Assembly (NCBI GenBank): GCA_023418315.1
Contig: JAEZZY010000082.1
Location: 1 to 6,752 of the forward strand
Direction: 5' to 3'
DNA from: Bacteroidota bacterium
GTDB taxonomy: Bacteria; Bacteroidota; Bacteroidia; Chitinophagales; Chitinophagaceae
DNA length: 6,752 nt
Shown here: one piece after another, positions 1 to 5,977 of the stretch
How the letters are laid out: each line of letters begins with the position of its first letter
Position numbering within the stretch: the stretch's first letter is position 1
Position numbers and translations under genes: made by a program
The notes under the pieces: model-generated
The model's database searches: none
What the model was told of the DNA's origin: nothing
Seen by the model: the letters and a program-made list of their open reading frames with translations, nothing else

Positions 1-1788
1 GTATTAGAATGGAATGTTGATAAGCCGGATGTAAAATGGGTTCAAGGCGGGAAACTGAATATTACCGAAAACTGTATAGACCGGCATCTCGGCACTTTAG
101 GCAATCAACCGGCAATTATATGGGAGCCGAATAATCCCGAAGAACATCATCGAATCCTTACCTATAGGGATTTACATACCAAAGTCGTTCAGTTTGCTAA
201 TGTATTGAAAAACAATGGTGTCCAAAAAGGCGACCGTGTATGCCTCTACATGGGTATGGTGCCGGAACTGGCAATAGCCGTTTTGGCTTGTGCACGAATC
301 GGTGCGATTCATTCGGTTATTTTTGGCGGATTCAGTGCGCAAAGCATAGCCGACAGATTGCAGGATGCACAAGCAAAATTCATCCTTACCTGCGATGGCG
401 CTTACCGCGGCAATAAGGAAATTCCCTTAAAAGCTGTAATAGACGATGCATTAGTGCAATGTCCATTTGTAGAAAAAGTAATTGTTCTCACGCGCACGCA
501 TACGCCGGTAAGCATGATGAAAGGGCGTGATGTATGGTGGGAAGATGAAATTAAGAAAGTGGAAATCATGGGCAACCCCGATTGTCCCGGCGAGGAAATG
601 GATGCGGAAGATCCGTTATTCATTTTATATACCTCCGGCTCCACCGGAAAGCCTAAAGGCGTGGTGCATACCTGCGGCGGCTACATGGTTTATACCACTT
701 ACTCCTTTGTCAATACTTTTCAACACACGCCCGGCGATATTCATTTTTGTACAGCAGATATAGGTTGGGTAACGGGGCATAGTTATATTTTGTATGGTCC
801 TTTAGCGGCAGGCGCTACTACGCTGATGTTTGAAGGAATACCTACCTGGCCGGATGCCGGGAGATTTTGGGATATTATTGATAAATACAAAGTCAATATC
901 CTCTATACAGCGCCTACTGCTATTCGCAGCCTGATGGGGCACGGGACGGAATGGGTGCAACATCATGATTTGAGCAGCCTGAAAACATTAGGTTCCGTAG
1001 GCGAACCGATTAATGAAGAAGCATGGCACTGGTTAGATCATCATATAGGCAAAAATAAATGTCCTATAGTAGATACCTGGTGGCAAACAGAAACCGGCGG
1101 CATCCTGATTTCCAATCTTGCGGGCGTAACTCCGGCAAAACCTTCTTATGCCACCTTACCGCTGCCGGGTGTACAGCCGGTATTGGTGGATGAACAAGGA
1201 GAAGAACTTACCGGAAACGATGTGAGCGGAAACCTTTGTATGAAATTTCCGTGGCCGGGCATCATCCGTACTACCTATGGCGACCATGAGCGTTGCCGAA
1301 CGAATTATTTTGCTACTTATCCGGGATTGTATTTTAGCGGAGATGGTTGCTATCGTGATGAAAACGGCTACTATAGAATAACAGGCAGAGTGGATGATGT
1401 GCTGAATGTAAGCGGACACCGTATAGGCACGGCAGAATTGGAAAACGCCATCAACAGGCATGCAGGTGTAGTGGAAAGCGCTGTGGTAGGCTATCCCCAT
1501 AATCTCAAAGGGCAGGGAATTTATGCCTATGTGATCTACGATCAATCGCAACACGGAGATGAAGCACAGACACGGCAGGATATAATACAAACCGTATCGC
1601 GCCTCATCGGGTCTATTGCCAAGCCGGATAAAATACAGTTTGTAAGCGGTTTGCCGAAAACCAGAAGCGGTAAAATCATGCGGCGCATTTTGCGTAAAAT
1701 AGCGGAGGGAGAAATGAGCAACTTGGGAGATACCTCGGCTTTGCTGGACCCCGGTGTGGTGGAGGAGATAAAAAAAGGAAGATTATAG
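1..1788 (+). CDS. acs: Acetyl-CoA synthetase (AMP-forming), 5'-truncated by window edge
   Basis: Activates acetate to acetyl-CoA through an acetyl-adenylate in the cytoplasm, feeding acetate into central metabolism. The reading frame is open from base 1 and already matches Acs (KLNITENCIDRHL), so the gene begins outside the window. It shows 595 residues against about 650 for E. coli Acs, so roughly 50 N-terminal residues are missing. In window numbering, the P-loop-like motif YTSGSTGKPKG is at 210-220, the acetate-pocket motif DTWWQTETGG at 358-367, the ATP-ribose Asp of SGDG at 448, the hinge Arg of TGRVDD at 463 and SGHR at 471-474. PKTRSGK ends in the catalytic Lys 558, the residue that is reversibly acetylated in Salmonella and E. 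coli Acs (K609). All expected catalytic positions are present. One local difference is Arg where E. coli has Trp just before ITGRVDD. The tail NLGDTSALLDPGVVEE is typical of true Acs rather than a generic acyl-CoA ligase. A TTG at 205 is internal, not the start. Confidence 0.97.
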   Translation, partial: VLEWNVDKPDVKWVQGGKLNITENCIDRHLGTLGNQPAIIWEPNNPEEHHRILTYRDLHTKVVQFANVLKNNGVQKGDRVCLYMGMVPELAIAVLACARIGAIHSVIFGGFSAQSIADRLQDAQAKFILTCDGAYRGNKEIPLKAVIDDALVQCPFVEKVIVLTRTHTPVSMMKGRDVWWEDEIKKVEIMGNPDCPGEEMDAEDPLFILYTSGSTGKPKGVVHTCGGYMVYTTYSFVNTFQHTPGDIHFCTADIGWVTGHSYILYGPLAAGATTLMFEGIPTWPDAGRFWDIIDKYKVNILYTAPTAIRSLMGHGTEWVQHHDLSSLKTLGSVGEPINEEAWHWLDHHIGKNKCPIVDTWWQTETGGILISNLAGVTPAKPSYATLPLPGVQPVLVDEQGEELTGNDVSGNLCMKFPWPGIIRTTYGDHERCRTNYFATYPGLYFSGDGCYRDENGYYRITGRVDDVLNVSGHRIGTAELENAINRHAGVVESAVVGYPHNLKGQGIYAYVIYDQSQHGDEAQTRQDIIQTVSRLIGSIAKPDKIQFVSGLPKTRSGKIMRRILRKIAEGEMSNLGDTSALLDPGVVEEIKKGRL

Positions 1789-1847
1789 GGCAGGCGCGCA
1801 CGTGCAAAATAGAAATCCTTTGATGAACGGTGCTATCGCCACTGAAG

Positions 1848-2315
1848 CTATATAGCCCTCCTTCTGCTCGGATCAAAAAATGAATGAGTTTTATCCGCAC
1901 TGCGGAAATATTCCAATGCCAATTCGTAGCCTTTTAGCCCTAATCCGCTTATGGAGCCGATACATTTGGCGGCTATAAACGAGGTCTTTCGAAAATCTTC
2001 GCGTGCGAGCACATTGGAGATATGTACTTCAATCACAGGAATTTGAATCGCAGCAATCGCATCCGCTAAGGCTATGCTCGTATGTGTATAAGCACCTGCA
2101 TTCAGTATGATGCCCGATACTTTTCCTATACAATCATGCAGGTAATTAATCAACTCGCCTTCTACATTCGATTGAAAAAATAGCAGTTGCAGGTCTGTTT
2201 GTTTTTGTTGAAGTTCGCTCAGGTATTCATTGAGCGAAGCATTGCCATAGACCTTCGGTTCGCGTGTTCCGATGAGGTTGAGATTGGGACCGTTGATGAT
2301 GGCAATGGTTTTCAT
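1848..2315 (-). CDS. aroQ: Type II 3-dehydroquinate dehydratase
   Basis: Third step of the shikimate pathway: trans-dehydration of 3-dehydroquinate to 3-dehydroshikimate, in the cytoplasm. Type II enzymes are flavodoxin-fold dodecamers. At 155 residues it is close to the usual 140-150. The family signature INGPNLNLIGTREP lies at residues 7-20. Residues matching the Mycobacterium tuberculosis active site are all present at a constant shift: Arg18, the catalytic Tyr23, Asn72, His78, Glu96, the catalytic His98 and Arg109. The SNVEG motif (49-53) and a variant of the substrate loop, HISNVLAREDFR (98-109), are also visible. The last 15-20 residues, ending in a basic SRRRAI tail, lie beyond the conserved core and look lineage-specific. 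The ATG precedes the signature by the normal six residues, which fixes the start; no Shine-Dalgarno sequence is seen. It is convergent with acs and divergent from xerD, so it is probably transcribed on its own in this window. Confidence 0.97.
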   Translation of the reverse strand: MKTIAIINGPNLNLIGTREPKVYGNASLNEYLSELQQKQTDLQLLFFQSNVEGELINYLHDCIGKVSGIILNAGAYTHTSIALADAIAAIQIPVIEVHISNVLAREDFRKTSFIAAKCIGSISGLGLKGYELALEYFRSADKTHSFFDPSRRRAI

Positions 2316-2350
2316 GAAAAATATTTAGCGGCAAGATAAGAAACAGCCTA

Positions 2351-2358
2351 TAAATTTG
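2351..2358 (+). promoter_or_regulatory. Possible Bacteroidota -7 box for xerD (TAAATTTG)
   Basis: TAAATTTG is an exact match to the Bacteroidota -7 consensus TAnnTTTG and lies in the short aroQ/xerD divergent gap. No good TTTG -33 partner is visible at the expected distance. If used, transcription would begin a few bases downstream, close to the ATG at 2368, giving an almost leaderless mRNA. The match could be chance in A/T-rich intergenic sequence. Confidence 0.3.
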
Positions 2359-2367
2359 ATGGTTCTA

Positions 2368-3276
2368 ATGACCTTGTGGGATTCATACATCAAAAGTTTC
2401 AAAGCCTATTTGCAATTGGAGCGTTCTATGTCCGGCAATACTGTAGAGGCATATCTGCATGATGTGGCACTCCTTGCTTCTTTTTTTAACAAAGAAGAAA
2501 ATAAAAAAACGCTTGAAAACATAGCCTTGCAGGATTTGCAAAAATTCCTTGTAGCCATCCATGAGATGGAGCTTTCGGCGGGTACGCAAGCGCGGGTATT
2601 GAGCGGTATAAAATCGTTTTTTCGCTTTTTAATGCTGGAGGATATTATTCATGCCGACCCGACAGAATTGTTAGAAGCGCCCAAACTGAAACGCAAGCTG
2701 CCCGATTTTCTGAGTATAGAAGAAATTGAAAAACTCTTTGCCGCTATAGACCACAGCACCGCCGAGGGACAACGCAACCGCGCTATGCTGGAAACGCTTT
2801 ACAGTTGCGGGCTTAGGGTAAGTGAATTGATTTGCCTACAATTATCCAAACTTTATCTGGATGCCGGTTTTATACGGGTAATCGGCAAAGGTAATAAAGA
2901 ACGACTGGTACCTATAGGCGGCGAAGCGGTGAAGCAGATTAAGCTTTATAAAGACCATGTGCGTTCGTTGATGGAAGTGAAAACCGGGCAGGAAGATATT
3001 TTGTTTCTGAATCGCAGAGGCAGCGGCTTGTCGCGGGTAATGGTGTTTCTGATTCTAAAAGACCTGAGCGCAAAAGCCGGTATCAAAAAAAATATTCATC
3101 CGCATGTGTTGCGTCATTCTTTTGCGACGCATTTGGTAGAAGCCGGTGCCGATTTGCGTGCCGTGCAGGAAATGCTGGGGCATAAGTGCATTACCACTAC
3201 AGAAATTTATACGCATTTAGACAGAAGTTACCTACGCAATACTTTGGAAAAATATCATCCGCGATTCAGCAAATGA
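2368..3276 (+). CDS. xerD: Tyrosine site-specific recombinase XerD
   Basis: Partner of XerC in resolving chromosome dimers at dif during cell division. The 302-residue product has an N-terminal SAM-like core-binding domain (about 1-105) and a C-terminal catalytic domain (about 110-300). All six catalytic positions are present: Arg150 (GLRVSEL), Lys174 (GKGNKER), His246 and Arg249 (HVLRH), His272 (LGHK) and the nucleophile Tyr281 (EIYTHL). Each sits exactly two residues beyond its E. coli XerD equivalent (148, 172, 244, 247, 270, 279), with no insertions. The C-terminal YHPR resembles XerD more than XerC. I chose ATG 2368 because MTLWDSYIK is a family-like N-terminus and the putative -7 box ends just before it. 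In-frame ATG 2359 (three residues longer) and TTG 2356 are alternatives; none has a Shine-Dalgarno sequence. The housekeeping neighbours and absence of att-like repeats argue against a mobile-element integrase. XerD versus XerC is likely but not certain. Confidence 0.94.
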   Translation: MTLWDSYIKSFKAYLQLERSMSGNTVEAYLHDVALLASFFNKEENKKTLENIALQDLQKFLVAIHEMELSAGTQARVLSGIKSFFRFLMLEDIIHADPTELLEAPKLKRKLPDFLSIEEIEKLFAAIDHSTAEGQRNRAMLETLYSCGLRVSELICLQLSKLYLDAGFIRVIGKGNKERLVPIGGEAVKQIKLYKDHVRSLMEVKTGQEDILFLNRRGSGLSRVMVFLILKDLSAKAGIKKNIHPHVLRHSFATHLVEAGADLRAVQEMLGHKCITTTEIYTHLDRSYLRNTLEKYHPRFSK

Positions 3277-3286
3277 TAAAAGAAAA

Positions 3287-3997
3287 TCAGTTGTGCTCTT
3301 TTGCCCGCATCACCACGCTGAAACCGCTGAGGTAGGCGCTTACATGTTCATCATATACCCAATAAGTCATTTCGCGATAAACCATACCTACCTCTTTGGC
3401 ATATACTTCCTGCGCAAATATTTTATAGGCATAAGGATCTGTTTTGGGAATGTTTTCTTCTTTGTCTATGGCATTTACGGTTACGGTTTGGTCAAATTGC
3501 AGGATGCCGTTGTGGTAAGGTTGCCCGGTTTGGGCATAGGTATATTTCCATGCTTGCAGGAATTGATATTCGGAGCTATTGGTAGAGATTTCCACATTGC
3601 CATCCCAGCTGCGCCCGTCTTCTATAGGGAATATGAGTTTGATGAACCGCAGATTTTCTTCCTGATATTCCAGCCGGGTTTCATTTGCCATTACATACAT
3701 TACGTGGTGCATTTCCCAATTCATAGCCGTGCTGTCGCGGAGTTCCACTTCTATGGTGTGGCATAGTCTTGAGGCGTTGTCTCTGAAAGTATCGGTTATA
3801 GTCCAGCGCATTTCGTAGTGATGCGTATCCACCGTTCCGGTAAAATCATCCCAGATGATGGAATCCACTTCATAAATCACTTGCTTGCCTATCTCCAGCG
3901 GAAAATATTTTTTGCTTTCATCTATATAGCTGTCTTTGTCCTTACTGCAAGAATAAAATAAAGCAATGCAGGAAAGCAGAAAGAGTATTCTTTTCAT
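3287..3997 (-). CDS. Putative lipoprotein of unknown function, possibly surface-exposed
   Basis: I do not recognise a functional family. The 236-residue product starts with a lipoprotein signal peptide: basic MKR, hydrophobic ILFLLSCIALF, then YSC with the likely lipidated Cys at residue 17. Phe at -3 departs from the classical lipobox, but Bacteroidota tolerate this. A second Cys at 10 is too close to the N-terminus to be the likely site. The residues after Cys17 (SKDKD) partly resemble the Lys/Asp-rich lipoprotein export signal that sends proteins to the outer leaflet of the outer membrane in Bacteroidota, so surface exposure is plausible but inferred. The mature part opens with YFPLEIGKQVIYEVDSIIWD, a pattern I associate with small Bacteroidota lipoproteins of unknown role. 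It is rich in aromatic and alternating polar/hydrophobic segments, suggesting beta structure, with no further membrane segment. It lies 86 nt downstream of argS on the same strand, so it could share its transcript or have its own promoter. No catalytic motif is apparent. Confidence 0.85.
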   Translation of the reverse strand: MKRILFLLSCIALFYSCSKDKDSYIDESKKYFPLEIGKQVIYEVDSIIWDDFTGTVDTHHYEMRWTITDTFRDNASRLCHTIEVELRDSTAMNWEMHHVMYVMANETRLEYQEENLRFIKLIFPIEDGRSWDGNVEISTNSSEYQFLQAWKYTYAQTGQPYHNGILQFDQTVTVNAIDKEENIPKTDPYAYKIFAQEVYAKEVGMVYREMTYWVYDEHVSAYLSGFSVVMRAKEHN

Positions 3998-4083
3998 AAG
4001 ATGTATTAACGGTTCAAGTTAGGTTTTATTTTGGTATGAAAAAGAGGCTGTGAGTTTCTAATCTGATGAACCGCCTGCTCTCC

Positions 4084-5886
4084 TTACATCTTTTCAGGCA
4101 GTTTTATTCCCAAAAGCTTCATGCTCTCGCGCAGGAGGGTTGCCGTCATGATAATAAGCATTAGCCGCAATAGTTTCTTCTCTTCATTTTCCGCATGGGA
4201 AATGCTGTGTGCATCATAGAAAGAATTGAATTGCTGTGCCAGTTGAAACGCGTAGTTGCAAATAGCGGAGGGGTTCAGTTCTCTTGCTGCTTCTTCTATG
4301 ATGTTGCAATATTGCTCCAGCATCACCACAAGTTTTTTCTCGGCGGGCAGGAAATCTTGTGTGAGGGTAAAGGTTTGGAAGCGGATGTTTTTGGGTTGCA
4401 GGTCTAAACCTTCTTTCCTAAGAATAGAGCAAATACGCGCATGTGCATATTGAATAAAGGTAGCCGTAAAGCCATGTAGGTCTATAGATTCCTGCGGATT
4501 AAAAATCATTTTTTTCTTGGGATCTACACGCAGCAGATAAAATTTTAATGCTCCCAAGCCAATCATTTCATAAAGTTCGTTCAGTTCTTGTTCCGAGAAA
4601 CCTTCGGTTTTTCCTGCTGCTTCCGTTTGTGTTTTTGCAAGGCTTATCATTTCCGCTATCATGTCATCGGCATCTACCACTGTTCCTTCGCGACTTTTCA
4701 TTTTACCACTGGGCAGTTCCACCATTCCATAGGAAAGATGATGAATGCCGGAAGCGCAAGGTTCCTTCAGCTTTTGAAGAATGAGTTTTAAGACCTGCAT
4801 GTGATAGTTTTGTTCATCACCTATCACATAAATACTTTGGTCGAGTTTATAGTCATCGTATTTGAGCTTTGCCGTTCCGAGGTCTTGCGTCATATACACA
4901 GATGTGCCGTCGCTGCGTAGCAGAAGCTTTTCATCCAGACCGTCCTGCGTAAGGTCTATCCATACGGAGCCGTCTTCTTTCTTTTTCAGTACATGTTTTT
5001 GCAGGCCTTGTTCTACAATGGTTTTCCCAAGCAGATAGGTTTGACTTTCGTAATAAAATTTATCAAAGTCAATTCCCATTTTTTTATAGGTAACATTAAA
5101 ACCGCGATAGACCCATACATTCATCTGATGCCATAGGTCGCGCGTATCTTTATCACCGGCTTCCCATTTGCGTAGCAGTTCTTGTGCAGCTTTCATGATC
5201 GGCGCTTCTTTTTCCGCCTGCTTTTCCTCCATGCCGCCGTTTATCAGTGCTGCTACCTGGGCTTTATAGGCTTCATTAAATTTTACATAATAATCGCCTA
5301 CTAAATGATCTCCTTTGATGCCGGTGCTTTCAGGTGTGGCGCCCTTTCCATACTCCATCCAGGCAATCATAGATTTGCAGATGTGAATGCCGCGATCGTT
5401 AATCAGATTGGCTTTAACGACCTGGTTGCCGGTAGCTTTCAAAATTTCTGCAACGGCATAGCCCAAAAAAATATTTCTTAAATGCCCGAAGTGGAGTGGC
5501 TTGTTGGTATTGGGAGAAGAATACTCCACCATCACCCGTTTGTCTTTCTTCGGTTTTTCGCCAAAATGCGAATCGTTAAAATGATTGAGCAGGAACGATG
5601 ACCAGAAACTATCTTTTACCGAAAGGTTCAGAAAGCCGCTCACAATTTCATAGGCAGCAAACAATTCGGCGTTATCTGTCAGTAGCTGGTTGCCTATAGC
5701 TTTGCCTATAACATCCGGTTTTTGCTTCAATATCTTTACCAATGGAAACAACACTACGGTGTAGTCGCCGTTGAACTCCGGCTTAGTCTGATTGACCGAA
5801 ATAATATTGGCAGGAAAATCCGTTTCCGGAAAAGCAATTTTAAGGGCAGCCTCGGCGGCATTTTTTATTTGCGCGGTAAGCGTCAT
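4084..5886 (-). CDS. argS: Arginyl-tRNA synthetase
   Basis: Charges tRNA-Arg with arginine using ATP; a class I synthetase that needs bound tRNA for amino-acid activation. The product is 600 residues, in the range of bacterial ArgRS (about 550-600). The N-terminal Add-1-type tRNA-recognition domain spans about 1-105. The Rossmann catalytic core follows, with SSPNTNKPLHFGHLRN (123-138) carrying the HIGH-type motif HFGH at 132-135. The variant signature KMKSR is at 395-399; ArgRS often departs from canonical KMSKS. NDRGIHICKS (163-172) and VIGDEQNYH (354-362) are conserved core segments. The C-terminal DALR anticodon-binding domain runs from about 475 to the end, with YAHARICSILRK at 480-491. 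The enzyme looks complete and functional. The start ATG gives a normal N-terminus, with no Shine-Dalgarno sequence and a candidate -7 box 25 nt upstream. The gene diverges from the GlcD-type oxidase gene and is followed by the lipoprotein gene. Confidence 0.98.
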   Translation of the reverse strand: MTLTAQIKNAAEAALKIAFPETDFPANIISVNQTKPEFNGDYTVVLFPLVKILKQKPDVIGKAIGNQLLTDNAELFAAYEIVSGFLNLSVKDSFWSSFLLNHFNDSHFGEKPKKDKRVMVEYSSPNTNKPLHFGHLRNIFLGYAVAEILKATGNQVVKANLINDRGIHICKSMIAWMEYGKGATPESTGIKGDHLVGDYYVKFNEAYKAQVAALINGGMEEKQAEKEAPIMKAAQELLRKWEAGDKDTRDLWHQMNVWVYRGFNVTYKKMGIDFDKFYYESQTYLLGKTIVEQGLQKHVLKKKEDGSVWIDLTQDGLDEKLLLRSDGTSVYMTQDLGTAKLKYDDYKLDQSIYVIGDEQNYHMQVLKLILQKLKEPCASGIHHLSYGMVELPSGKMKSREGTVVDADDMIAEMISLAKTQTEAAGKTEGFSEQELNELYEMIGLGALKFYLLRVDPKKKMIFNPQESIDLHGFTATFIQYAHARICSILRKEGLDLQPKNIRFQTFTLTQDFLPAEKKLVVMLEQYCNIIEEAARELNPSAICNYAFQLAQQFNSFYDAHSISHAENEEKKLLRLMLIIMTATLLRESMKLLGIKLPEKM

Positions 5887-5910
5887 CGTCTGTCTGAAAA
5901 ATTTATCCTA

Positions 5911-5918
5911 CAAAAATA
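5911..5918 (-). promoter_or_regulatory. argS: Candidate -7 promoter box for argS (TATTTTTG)
   Basis: Read on the - strand, TATTTTTG is an exact match to the Bacteroidota -7 consensus TAnnTTTG. It would place transcription start roughly 20 nt before the argS ATG, a sensible leader length. A clear TTTG at -33 is not seen; the overlapping GTTC/GAAC palindromes begin 12 nt upstream of the box, where they would cover the -33 region. Confidence 0.45.
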
Positions 5919-5930
5919 AGCATTGTATCG

Positions 5931-5944
5931 GTTCATGAACGTTC
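5931..5944. promoter_or_regulatory. Overlapping palindromes in the argS / FAD-oxidase divergent gap, candidate operator
   Basis: Two perfect palindromes overlap here: GTTCATGAAC (5931-5940) and GAACGTTC (5937-5944), giving the half-site series GTTC, GAAC, GTTC. They lie in the 91-nt gap between the divergent starts of argS and the oxidase gene, upstream of the argS -7 box and about 35 nt before the oxidase ATG. The position suits a dimeric regulator of either gene. The regulator is unknown, and a 10-bp palindrome can arise by chance. A weak -7-like TAATATTG (one mismatch to TAnnTTTG) for the oxidase gene is at 5963-5970. Confidence 0.3.
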
Positions 5945-5977
5945 CTGTCTTCAGCAAAATCGTAATATTGAATTTAT

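Noticed and set aside
1156..1590. A 144-codon antisense frame within acs, and a similar one at 6032-6355 within the oxidase gene
   Set aside because: Both are covered by strongly conserved enzyme-coding sequence on the other strand, and neither translation has recognisable motifs.
1789..1847. A terminator between the convergent acs and aroQ, including the palindrome GCACGTGC at 1798-1805
   Set aside because: GCACGTGC has no loop and no following T-tract. The other possible stem (GGTG/CGCC near 1829-1840) is only four pairs with a wobble, so neither supports an intrinsic terminator.
2368..3276. The tyrosine recombinase as a mark of an integrated mobile element
   Set aside because: Catalytic spacing matches housekeeping XerD exactly. 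The neighbours are core genes, and there is no adjacent tRNA, excisionase, relaxase or direct-repeat pair.
3293..3766. A 157-codon open frame on the + strand opposite the lipoprotein gene
   Set aside because: It lies wholly inside the antisense of a gene with a convincing lipoprotein signal peptide. Its translation is rich in Phe, Tyr, Ile and His without any domain, as expected of a shadow frame.
4010..4073. Inverted repeat CGGTTCA / TGAACCG in the argS-lipoprotein gap, with CGGTTCA again at 5929-5935 and TGATGAACCGC repeated at 3640-3650 and 4064-4074
   Set aside because: A heptamer is expected about once per strand pair in this window and several 11-nt repeats are expected by chance. The 50-nt loop is too long for a hairpin and the copy at 3640 is in coding sequence, so no shared regulatory site is supported.
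3998..4083. A dedicated promoter for the lipoprotein gene in the 86-nt gap after argS
   Set aside because: No - strand match to TAnnTTTG is present. The nearest string, TAACTTG, is one base short, so co-transcription with argS and an unseen promoter remain equally possible.
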